Notes under the pieces: model-generated
Databases searched by the model: none
Seen by the model: the letters and a program-made list of their open reading frames with translations, nothing else
What the model was told of the DNA's origin: nothing
In this document: positions 1-20,144 of the stretch, piece after piece
Layout of the letters: every line of letters begins with the position of its first letter
Numbering within the stretch: the stretch's first letter is position 1
Made by a program: the position numbers and the translations under genes
Assembly: GCA_036785325.1 (NCBI GenBank)
Contig: JAXIVH010000019.1
Span: 5,574,614 to 5,638,613, forward strand
Length of the DNA stretch: 64,000 nt
Source of the DNA: Urophycis tenuis
Lineage: Eukaryota; Chordata; Actinopteri; Gadiformes; Phycidae
Reading direction: 5' to 3'

Positions 1-809
1 CAGCCTCGCGTCTGCAGGCCACGTGACACCGGGGAAGGTGGGAAAGGGGGGGGGGAACGGCGCATCAAAACAGGTTGTGCAGGACGTTGCCTTCCCCGGA
101 GGCAGGGGGGGGGGGGGGGCAGCCATGCACCGGCGGCAAAGCAAAGCATGCTCCGACAGCTCCCTGAGCTGGGAAGACCCCCCCCACCCCCCCCCTCCCC
201 TGGGGGGACCGCCGTTCCCCTTGGACCCCCCCCCCAGGACTTTCACCTGCGTGTGGGAGCGTTCTCTCTCTCTCTCTCTGAAGACTGCTGTTGATGGGCC
301 GCGGGGCTCTAGTCGCCTCGCGGCCATCTTGGCTCTAACTGGGGCGGGTGAAACTGAACGCGGCTTCCACGGTCTAATTACGGCCCTGACTCCGTGCTCT
401 ATTAGTCAACACAGGCCGCTCGTCTGTGGACGCCCGCGAAACGCTGCCGCTGTGCAGACACTCGGCATGTTCTGGCGGTGTCTTCCCAAAAGAATGACAA
501 AAATGTCATCTCTTTCATAACTAGGTGGAGAGCATAGGTCAACAGAAACCCTGCGTGTTGGTTAACTACGAGTGAATATACCATGGGTTTTTCAAAAATT
601 ATTTGCTAGCATGACGATCCTAGCCTAACATTCACACAGCGTGAATGAGTATAAATATAATCTTTATGCATGTGGTAAACCCCAACTATGAATGACTATC
701 ATCCATGTCAGTCTGCGGCTGGATCGGAACGATATTGCACGCACTTCTGCACGGACCGGGCGCCACGTTGGATGTGCATACAAAGCCGGCTTGAACCTGA
801 GTGGCTCAC

Positions 810-6734
<5,925 letters not shown>

Positions 6735-8440
6735 CTAGGACATTTGGAAGCATGTACATTTATGTACGTCGCAGTCAATCACGTTCTCCAATCACGTTAT
6801 CCACTCGACAAGCAATATTTAGTCAAGTAATAATTAGCATAATTATAAGTCACTAGTAATGCTGTAGTGACTTTTTAAGAACACAACATGTCAGTCCAAT
6901 CCAACGCCTTGAATGTAGATTCAGAAACATAGATCAATATAGATCAGTACGTCTCAATGGACATTGACAGTAACAGTAGCGTGCAGAACTGTAAGCGATG
7001 TATTAACATTCACAATCAATAACCCGATCAGGGTCTATTCGTTGAAGATAAACTTGAGGATGTGAACTAAAAATAGCCATTTGCTGTGAGGGAGGCATCT
7101 AAGTGATAGCATAGCAGTTGATCGTTAGCTCAATCCTACACACTAGCGAGATTCTGTCCACAGTAAACTACACAATGCTTGTGTACGACTAGGACGTTGA
7201 CATTTAAATAGATCTATACTTGTTAACAGTAACTATACATTACAAAACGGTGGCTTACGTTGGACTGCATTTGAAGGTTGCAGTAGTCCCTCAACACTGT
7301 CGTACGGCAGGGAATATCCATTTTAACGACCAGTCTCAAACAAAACCGAGTCGTGCAACTGCTATCGATTAAAACAAACACAAAAACAACTGCATTGCAC
7401 TGAACCGAGTGAGATTAGGATTCATAACCGCTAGCTTGTTGTGCTAGCGGTGTTGACTAACCCAACTAACTCGACCGCCATCTTAGCATCCGTTTAGCTG
7501 CTAGCGTTAGCAGCCCAGAGCTACACGATTATCCGCGTAGATAAACGTTTATATCACCGTTTTCACGTTTCTGCGTTTACACTACCGTTTTAGCAGCGAG
7601 GCCTGTGCGTTTATCCCACAAGAAATCCGTGGTGGCGCTTCAGTTCTTCTCGTAAGGATTTTCTCTAGACGGTTTTTTTTCCTCCCCCAAGCCGCTTGGT
7701 AGGAAGCGTCTTCTTGTACTGTCGCTGCAGTTTGCGGTGGCGGCGCTACGCCTCCTTCACCGTGCAACTTAATATTAACATTAAACAGCACTCTTGCCGA
7801 ATAATAATAAAGAAGGAAGTCTTGCTTATGTTTCAAAAACACAACTATTCATTTAGTGTTATTTCTTTTTTTCTGTTATAAAAATAGTAAAGGGTAATTT
7901 CTGAAGGCTGTCCTTTAAGAGTGGAGCGTGGAGCGATATTTATTTAAATATTTAAAATAAAAAAAACGTAACAAACGTAACCATTACAAATAAACATTTA
8001 ATACAAAATTCAACTGAAGTGAGTTCGAATTATAGTTGGCCTGAACACTTTTCAGAGCCACAGCGAACACGGCTGACCACGGCTGATGATGCTGAAAAGT
8101 TTCAGCATAATCTATTTTGACAGATCTGTAGTCCCAGGTCAACACAGTTTTGACCCGCCTGCAAAATACAGAACAATGCAATTAGATGCACAATATGTGA
8201 CAGCTAAACTTATTAGTATTGTTATTACAGCCATTAGATTTAAAAAAAAAAAAAAAAAAACACACAAAAAAAACAACCTAATTTGCTAGTATGCTGTAGT
8301 TGCTTGTGTCCACAAAGATGAATTGCTTAAACAAGTTTGGGCAATAAAAAAACCCCGAAATGAACAGATAGTTGCCATTCAATTCAATCTGAAATCAATT
8401 CAAATTATTCCAATAATATACATAAATACTGTAACTCAAA
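6735..8440. other. Non-coding region upstream of clk2
   Basis: Apart from the possible clk2 leader exon, no supported gene is seen. AT-rich DNA with an A-rich run at 8241-8275. Open frames here are short and resemble no family I recognise. Confidence 0.6.
7258..7600 (-). promoter_or_regulatory. clk2: Probable clk2 5' UTR exon and promoter region
   Basis: This stretch is upstream of the clk2 ATG exon. It contains a minus-strand donor candidate (AAC|GTAAGC near 7258), more CpGs than the AT-rich DNA on either side, and a repeated GCTAGCG-type motif. An intron here is expected because an acceptor abuts the start codon at 6734. The transcription start cannot be fixed by eye. Confidence 0.35.
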
Positions 8441-8459
8441 TATGTACTGTGACATGAAG

Positions 8460-9376
8460 CATGCCGAGTTATACTTTCATCCCATCAGCTATCAGGCTCT
8501 ACAATACCTCAACCACCCACTCCCAACGTCTAGGAAGCGCCAGCACCACCAGATAATGGATTTGTATACCACACCACACACCCCAGACTGTTTTCTAGCC
8601 ATTGTCATCTTAGGTCTGTTCATCTCATTGATAACCACTGTCCATCTGTCATCTTTCATTGTGTGCACCAGGCTGCTACGGATGGTCTACCAGTCTGCGG
8701 TGGCCAGTGTCACCTTCTTCACTGCCGTGTGCTGGGGAGGAAGCATTGGGAGCGGTGGTGCCAGTAAGCTGTACAAGCCGGGGAGGAAGGCGAGCTCTGC
8801 AGTGGGGATGAAGCTGGACTGTGTGGAGGCGGCGACAGTGAGGAGGACGAGGGGAAAGCTGCTGGCGACCCGGGACTACCCTCTCACCCTCTCTATGCCG
8901 AACTGAAGCAACTCAGGAACACGTTCAGCCACATGCTCACTCAGCCAAGTGCTCGCTTGGGGGCTCCTTCATCCCACCAACCATCAGACTGAACACCACA
9001 CTTCACATACACCACACCACACACCTTGGACTGTCTCCTAGCCATTGTTATTCTAGGTCTATTCATATGTTGTACCTAGAATACCTGTAAAAATTTGCAC
9101 ATCTTGCACCTTCCGCATATTTGCACATCTATTTTGCATTTTGCACTATGAACAGCTATCAAGGACGCTTACTACGTAGGCATACAGGTTCTCACTCCTC
9201 ACCGACCTGACTCAAGAGCTCGTATTTAATTTAATTTATTGTTTATTGTTTATTGACTTTAGCCAGGCTCTTACTGCACTAATCTATCCCCTGTACTGCC
9301 TATTCCCTGTACCTACACTGGTCACTGTGAATTTCTCCTAAGGGGGATTAATAAAGGAATATCTTATCTTATTAAT
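8460..9376 (+). mobile_element. LINE 3' end (Rex1/L2-like), 5'-truncated, tail partly duplicated
   Basis: The open stretch at about 8660-8905 reads like the C-terminus of a non-LTR retrotransposon ORF2: CWGG motif, KASSAVGMKLD, and R-T-x-x-K-L-L. It is followed by the familiar FIP-type end around 8968 and a 3' UTR with several TTGCAC words, ending TTAATAAAGGAATATCTTATCTTA. A second copy of the FIP-type end and of the CTAGCCATTGT 3' UTR segment lies at 8478-8630, so the element is composite. The ORF has no start and no reverse-transcriptase core; it is a dead fragment. Clade is inferred. Confidence 0.8.
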
Positions 9377-9426
9377 GCAAGACTATCATTGAGGAAGCCA
9401 CATTTCTTTCCATAGTAGCATCAATG

Positions 9427-9593
9427 ATGTAAAGGGGCATTTTAGCAGACACTTTTGTCCAAAGCAACTTACAATCAGTAGATTTTTGGGGTTCGACATG
9501 TTGACAGTTGGAGGAGGGGGATCAAGGGGATTGAACCGGTTAGTGGACAAACCACTCTGTCCACCTGCTCTACCCACTGGGCTACCGGCGGCC
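9427..9593 (-). mobile_element. tRNA-derived SINE, copy 1
   Basis: Reverse complement begins GGCCGCCGGTAGCCCAGTGG, giving a tRNA-like A box, then a B-box-like GGTTC segment. It ends in the CTTTGGACAAAAGTGTCTGC module shared by many fish SINEs. Matches the copies at 41588-41728 and 49026-49168. Confidence 0.8.
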
Positions 9594-9599
9594 TCGATG

Positions 9600-13000
<3,401 letters not shown>

Positions 13001-15130
13001 GTTCTCAGTATTAAGGCACTATGTCGACCCCTGACTGATCTATTTGCACTCGCTGTGTGATTTCTTTAGCAGCCCCCCGCACCAACCTCAAAAAAACCCA
13101 GTATTACCAGAGCACAAGCCAAATGTCAAGCTCAATTTCAGAATGGAACCCACACGTTGGGAGTTGCTAGATGAAACGGATTAGTGCTCCGTCCGATTCC
13201 ACCGCCTTAAACTCAGGAGTGATCGCCACTATTATTCCCCGTAGCCACTTTCTGGTCAGCACCTTCCACGTTCAGTCCGATCTTCTGCTCCGGGAGGGCC
13301 GGGTGCTCTGGGGAGGCCATGGGGGCGCGGGACCGGCAGACAGAGGACACAGCTTCGGTTATGGTTATGCCTGAATATCAGCCATGCTTTGTTATGTTAT
13401 TCTCTGGAATCTCCAGCGGTGTCCATGGAAACCATAGCCATCAAGACAACGACATGATTGCAACTTCAAGGGTTTAGCTTTACATACTGCTAACCTGGGT
13501 TTGTTTTCCTTGTTTCCTACTGCGGTGGCAGTCGTGGAGCGTTTCTTTTCTTTGTCGACTGCCCTTGTGTGTGAACGGGTACATTTTTCATAGTTCTGTG
13601 GAGGAACATATTACATCAACAACTATTAACAACTTTTCAATTTCTGCGAAGTTCTATAACTTAAACTTCTACAACTTGAACTTGTTCCCAAAGTGTTAAA
13701 GGGACCTGCGTTTTGCCTTTCCACTGTGACGGTCTTCAAGTTAATCTTTGCCTTGTTGTCGTTTGCGTTCATCCGTGAAAGAGTTTCAGTTTTCCCCAGT
13801 ATGGGCGGTGTGGGCCATCCCTCGCCACGAGTCATCCGACGAAGAATCAGAAGTCACAGCCAGTTGCCAAACCCCAGTCTTTGTCTGTGACATCATCGCC
13901 ATTGTTAGCGCCTTCCAGGCCGCCGTCGCCATTATCGTAATCATCACCGGTCTCGTGGTCATCATCTCCACAAGTAACGACGCCACACGGTGACGGCGAC
14001 TGAGGAGGACGAAGAGCGCCTCTTCAGCACCACTGCTGGGCGTCTCCTCGGGCCTAACCGCAGAGGAAGGTTCTCCGCCTCGCGGGCTGCGGTGCCGATT
14101 GTCGCGGCGCGGCCTGGTTCTCGACACGTTTCACAATGGGAAAGAAAAGTAATCAGTTTCCAGGAGAGCTGAAGTGGCCACCAATGGGGCCAGCATGCGC
14201 TTCAATTTGGGCTTTTCATCTACCGAGAAAGAAAGAAGAAAAGACCAGAACAAGTCATTTGAAATGTGTGGGTGGATAGTTGAGTGTGAATGTATGGTAA
14301 TTGTTCATAATTTCCTTCAGGCTTAGGAGCGAGGGCACTATAATACATTGTTATCCAATGGTACTTGCGTCATTGGGGAGTTTAAGAGATCAGCATTTTG
14401 TTACTCATAACAAAAGTAACATTTATTGTGTAATGTAGTTTCATGATATTTAAAACATAATTTAGCACAAAGCAATCAACCTTAAGAGAGATTGTTGTTT
14501 TCACTTCACAAGTTGATATGATGAGATGATGATTGGATAATGTGATCTATAGACCCCGCCGCCACCAAAACTTTTGAAATAAAACAGATGTCCCATGTGT
14601 TTACCACATGATACGGGCTCTCCGTCAGTATCAGCACCACACCTGGACACAGATGTCCCCCCCCCACAGAGGTCCATCGCACTGCAGGGGACTCAGTCCC
14701 AGCCCAGCAGGCTGTAGAGCTGCTGGATGACGACCTCACAGTCTGCCGCTGACCCGTGTCGACACAACCATGCCACCAGTGATGGCCATTCACTTATTCA
14801 GCCAACAGGTGCACATCGGATGATCCATTGGCTAAGGCAGTCCATAAGACCGCCCCACATTTAGGCCCGATTTTAAAGCAGGCTGGATAATCAAAAGGAT
14901 ATCGTCAACTGCACACATCCTCCCAGACCCAAACGCTAGGCTGTAATAAGCGACGCACCTTTAAAAGCACCTTTAAAATCACTCTTAAAATAGAATAAAA
15001 AAGGAGCCAAGCAGATTGATTAAAAATAAATGTTTGATGACATTGGGTGATGATGACATAAGGTGGTATGACATAAGGTGGTCATGGTTGGGGAGAGCTC
15101 ACCACAGTTGTATGAGAAGTGTGGCAGTAT
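13001..15130. other. Mostly non-coding; isolated exon-like patches
   Basis: A 35-codon minus-strand frame with a good start context (13317-13210) and minus-strand patches at 13860-14000 and 14690-14750 have coding-like composition. They could not be joined into one gene by phase and resemble no family I know. Confidence 0.4.
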
Positions 15131-15136
15131 ACTTAC

Positions 15137-16764
15137 TGGGTGAGCTTGACAAGCCCAGCCCTCTGCTGCTTCCTCTTCTCCAACAGGCGTTGGCACCTTC
15201 TCTCTCCGCTGTCACGTCCACCATCTTCCCCTTCTCCACTTTGTTTGGTCGTATAATGCTGGTTATGTTGTTGATTGTGATTGAATGATAAGCTACTGTA
15301 ATGCGCCATTTTTAAATTGCCCCTTGGGAACAAATAAAGTGCTTTTGAACTTGAACTTTGAACTTTCGTTCTGATCCAGTTCTGGAGCTCCTCCTGCGTC
15401 ATGTCCATTACACCTCCATCACTCTCCCACGGCAGCTGCAACGAAGTGGTTGATGAGTGGTCCAAACTAAGTAATGTAGCACTAGTCTTACTAGTAGTTG
15501 GAATGACGTTATAAAAACAAAACGATGTGTAAGAAATATGCCCTGCTAACGTGAAGGTAAGGCTGGCAAAACTACATAATGTATCACAACCATTTACCGA
15601 CAAGGCTTTAATGGTGCCGATGTTAAAACTAAAGAAAGTCACGCCAAATTGTTCAGGCAACGACCCCAAAAAAGAAGGTCACGAGAGCACGGCCACGAAA
15701 CACCTAAAATCACATTATTCCGCAAGCGTGTCTGTTTATTATTGTATGCATGTCAAGTGTCTTTATAGTACGCCATGGTTTGCAATAGATTATGTCCCGC
15801 ATTGCTTACCGTAGTGTTGACTGACGTCGCAAACGTGACGTTTCCATCACTTTATAGCCCATAGCCCAACGCTGATCTGTATCAACTTTGATTCTGATGA
15901 TGTGTTTAATATGCATAACTGTGTACCACACTAATGTTTCTGTATGTAAAGTTATACGTTCGTAATGCGAAATGCATGGATCGGCATGGATGTGTGTATC
16001 ATCTGCTGTGATCGCTCGTCCTTCATCAATTCTTCGCCATCATTTGTTCTCAAAATCTTAAAGTAAGAATAATGGCGACAAAGCATGTAACACGAGTGAA
16101 CTAGACAATTTAGGCCTACCGTTTATATTTCGTCAACATTAAAGTTAAACTCGGTTGATTAGCTTCAGGAACACAGAACATCCTCTATAATGATGCATCC
16201 TCCCACCAGGTGAGCGGTACCCCCCACGCACACCACTATTCCAATCACTTGAGGTAAATAGGCGATGGACATCTTTATAGTGTTGGGTTTTTAATTAGTT
16301 TAAAAAACCTACAAAAAATAAAGTTGGGAGTAAACGTTACTACTTTTTCAGAGGCTCTTTAGGCAATCTCTTTTAGTATTTCCTCAACGTGGGATGGCAC
16401 TATGGCAACGGTTAGGGGCGAGGGATACATTTGTATTTAGTCACGTTACCTTGTCCTTATTGGTTTGATCAAAATAATCATTATTTAGACAGGCGTTGTT
16501 GCCAGATGTAGTCCTACTATAATCGTGCCCTTATGTTTGGACGTACAATCAATAAATCATTCTAAAAAAAACTATCTGACAACTATCGTTGTTAAACTAC
16601 GAACACATCATAGTACGGGGAAGGGGGGGTCATAAGGGAAATGTATGGATCTGATAAATCATTCAAAGTTCTGGATGAGAGCTAGAGTTTCCTTACCTCT
16701 CGCTGCTTCTGCCACTTTGCCTTTTCGTAGACTTCCTAAGGGAGGAGGCTTCTGTTGTCGTCAT
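15137..16764 (-). CDS. Unrecognised minus-strand gene, two candidate exons
   Basis: Exon A (16764-16697) starts ATG ACG ACA ACA GAA and encodes a basic Ser/Arg/Lys-rich N-terminus ending at a clean AG|GTAAGG donor. Exon B (15435-15137) has a TTGCAG acceptor and a CA|GTAAGT donor. It encodes an acidic start (ESDGG), then MTQEELQNWIRTKV, and a charged C-terminal stretch with ERRCQRLLEKRKQQR, which looks helical. Between these halves about 40 residues derive from a retroposon tail that reads in frame. Phase does not fit a direct A-to-B join, so at least one exon is missing or one call is wrong. No family recognised and no function proposed. Confidence 0.4.
15250..15373 (+). mobile_element. LINE 3' tail fragment with TTGAAC tail
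   Basis: The sequence AAATTGCCCCTTGGGAACAA, then an AATAAAGTG-type end and repeated TTGAACTT units, is a typical fish LINE 3' terminus. It lies inside the candidate exon 15435-15137 without breaking its frame. The left limit is approximate. Confidence 0.65.
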
Positions 16765-17316
16765 GTTTAGAGCTTGAATACAGTTCACATTACTGTTGGC
16801 TGGTGATCCTATTGACATTGGGAGATCACCTAGTGTATGAATGATGCGCTACAATCTAACCTGAGTGTATTGGTGTTGAACTGCAAGTGTCCACAATAGT
16901 CCACTGTGATGCAAGTTTTCAACAGCAAAACAGGAAAACAGCATCTGCAAAGACTGCAATATCAGAGCACCTCTCGAGGAATTGATTTTTGCTTCTCCCC
17001 CCCCCCATTACGTCATACAGCTACAGCCCCAGCGATTCCTATAAGGAGCGCCTTGCCAGGTACGTCTCCGATTCTAGCAACAATTGATTGAAGGGCAAGG
17101 GCGAGGTGACCTCTGCTTTCTCGGAAACAGAGAGCAAGCAGTCTGTGTGCCATCACAGACAGTTACGCGCTAAATATGGAACGTGTAGGCGGAGTGAGTG
17201 CAGGAGTGAATGAAGGCCTACCCATTTTCCATTACAATTCGTGATACGCTTCTGGGCGTCAGTAATTTGATGACTATCTGGCAGGAATAATTGGCAATAT
17301 TTGGTGTATGAAAATG

Positions 17317-17352
17317 TTAACCACCAGTATTCAGCAGAATACTGGTGGTTAA
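17317..17352. repeat. Perfect 16-bp inverted repeat with 4-nt loop
   Basis: TTAACCACCAGTATTC, loop AGCA, then the exact reverse complement. Confidence 0.9.
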
Positions 17353-17783
17353 AATGATATTTTTGATCAAAATACTAATTCCAATCATGACTATAGCTTA
17401 TTAGCCACTCTTCCAGCACTGTTTTGTGTTACCTTTTTGCCTATAATCACATCCCTTTTGATGTAGAAGCAGGTGACGCCATGTTGTTATTCATTGTTGT
17501 ACCTTTACATATCAAGATGGCATTGAGTAAAAGGCCATCATCCTGCACCAGGAAGAGCATTTTGAGTTCAGCAGCCTCCATCCACAATCGTTTTTTTTCA
17601 GTCAGTTACTTATGTGCACATAGTCATGCTTGGACATAAACATGAACAGACGCAAAACTCTTCATAGGATGCTGAGTTCTGTCATGTTTAATCATACAGA
17701 GAGCACAGTGGCCTCCTCCAGATACCGGAGACTGCCAAATAATTGCTGACACAGAACAGCACCTCGCCAGGGCTTTGTCTTGT

Positions 17784-17911
<128 letters not shown>

Positions 17912-19922
17912 GTGCCATTTATAGAATGCACATTTGCACAAATTACACAAAAACACAAAATACATAAAACCCCCTGGCATATAGGCTCTATAAATCTCGT
18001 AAATACATCTAACTTGTTTGTGAGGCTCTTATATGTCAATTTAGCCCAATTCAATACACATCTTGAGACGGTAAGTAATGTAGGTATACGGTTTGCTTGT
18101 AAAAGATGTGGCCCCAATGGTGCCAAATTTACTCTCACAATCACTCCGGTGACCCAGAAATTGTAAACAAAACCCACGTGTTTGGAAATATCGCTCTACC
18201 ATTGGTCAGACCAGCTTGGGGTCAAATTGAAAATATATTTGTGTGGCTGGTGACGGTTCGATTTTTTTTTTTAAGTTCATACGATGCGTAGTAGGCTATA
18301 CTTAAAATTGTTAGTTGAAAACCTTTCTTCGTTGCAAAATTTCAACATCATTTTTGCCTCTAAAAGTTTGATAGGGCCTAAATGTTCTCAAGAAATAGCA
18401 AATGTATTTAAATTATATCACACTTCCCCAGCCAATCATTTTGGACCGCGACTTGCATATAATTTGATTCGTTTGATATTCTTTGTTCGAGCAATAAGAG
18501 GCGCATCCTTGCATGTCTTTCATAAAAGCTGGAGAGACAAAGTCACACTTTGGTTGGCATCAGGAAGTGAGCGTCCCATTCAAACAAACAGACTGAATAA
18601 TGTCAGTAAACAAGTCTAGTACAACAGATACTTAGGTAAATAACAGCGCAAACACTCCCGGAGTCAGCTCGGCCGGTCATTCAACCTGTAAATCAAACAA
18701 ACACGGACTGTGGTCTCTGAACCATCCGGTGATCAGACGAACCGAGCAGACTGTTGCTGCGGGGTGTTGCTGACAGGGGTCGTGCCGAAAAGTGATCTTC
18801 CGCCAGAATATGGCTCTCTGCCTTAGGCCTATATGATTTGTATTGCAGCTTGACAGATTGAAGGTTAAACAAAAAAAGGTAGGCCTACTGGATGTGTTAT
18901 TATCTTCTAGGGCACAGAGCAGGTAACATAATGCAGAGTTACAAGGATCGCAAGAGAGACCGTTCACTTATGATATAACCCATCCGTAAATCATGTTAAT
19001 TAGTCTAGTTTCCCCAAATAGGCGAGTATTCGGTTACAAAGACGCGTTAAAGTTTCACAAAGACGTTTTCTATTACCAGGGGCATAGTTATTCAGCATTT
19101 CACGTTATGACTGTGATCTGGATAAAAGCAGCAGCGTTTTTTTCTCCTTGACGTTTACGCTGTATTGGTATGCGTTAAATAAACATCTTTTCAGGAGTAA
19201 ACTTTTCTGTAGCCCTACACAACACCGGGTATCTCAACGCAATTTTTCATATATTTTGCTTTAACCTCCAACACGGATGCTAACGCAAAATACATGATGC
19301 GTTGGTCCCATGGCGACACCTTTGTGACCATAGGGTTAGAATGCCATTATTTATTTAATACAGATAAATCACAATCGTAGGTCACCTTTAGTTAAATTAT
19401 TAATATTCGTACGTTAAATATTGTTCAATATTGCACTTAACCACATTTTCAAACAGGCATGTACTATTAATTGACCCACCAAATTCATGTTAATTACAGA
19501 AAAATATTTTTTTTATATTAAAGTATGGTCATCATCCATTTATTGGTCATATAAACTAACATTCATAATTCCCATTCACAGTACTTATATTTCGGAGGAC
19601 ATAACACTTTATTCACAACAAATGCTAAAGTCAGTATTCATCCAAAGGGGGGTCTTTGTGTATCATTTCTCCAACACTTATTTTTGCTTGTCATTACCAG
19701 GATTTACAAGATAAAGTAGCCTATTTGAAGCTTTGGATGAACTTACCAAGATGAAAAAACTGCAAAACTACATCTCCAATATTCCAATCGTCATGGTCAT
19801 CAGTAGATTCCCACTACCCTGAATAAGGAAGATACCAAAGAGTCATTATGACTTGTTGAGTCAAGAGCCCCCCATCCAGGCAGTTTGAGACACACATGCA
19901 CGTCTCTCTCTCTCCCCCCCTC

Positions 19923-20108
19923 TCAGGTGATCTGCTCTTCCTGGTACGTGGAGGTGGAGATGGAGCCGTAAGGGTCCACCACTGTCTGAGCGCAGCGCAC
20001 GATGGTCACCAGGAGGAAGAAGCACAGCAGGAACAGGAAGAAGAGGGCAAAGCCCAGGTCCACGTCCACTTCCAGAGGGGCCACCGGGGGACGGCTGGCC
20101 TGCTCCAT
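19923..20108 (-). CDS. Cortexin-domain single-pass micro-membrane protein (ctxnd-like)
   Basis: A 61-residue protein in one exon, starting MEQASRPPVAPLEVDVDLGF and ending in STYQEEQIT. One strongly hydrophobic segment (residues about 18-38, ALFFLFLLCFFLLV) is followed by RCAQTVVDPYGSISTST. This matches the cortexin pattern: a membrane helix, then RC, a short helix, DPY and a Ser/Thr run. The VDVD before the helix and the length near 60 residues fit the cortexin-domain-containing group (CTXND1/2) better than classical cortexins. The function of the group is poorly known; a membrane location is expected. The ATG at 20108 is chosen because upstream codons lack an ATG in frame and a splice acceptor (ACAACAG) lies just before. 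Upstream non-coding exons were not identified. Confidence 0.82.
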   Translation of the reverse strand: MEQASRPPVAPLEVDVDLGFALFFLFLLCFFLLVTIVRCAQTVVDPYGSISTSTYQEEQIT

Positions 20109-20144
20109 GAGGGGTGGTGAGGAACGGAAGGGGATGAGTCTCAA

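Noticed and set aside
8442..8906. A 154-codon plus-strand gene
   Set aside because: Its motifs are the C-terminus and 3' UTR of a non-LTR retrotransposon without start or catalytic core.
13210..13317. 35-residue minus-strand small protein starting MASPEHPALPEQ
   Set aside because: Good start context and GC content, but no splice logic, no family match and nothing adjacent to support it.
14640..14760. Plus-strand exon after a CCCCCCCCCACAG acceptor, or minus-strand end QQLYSLLGWD
   Set aside because: Both strands look plausible and neither can be joined in phase to neighbouring candidates.
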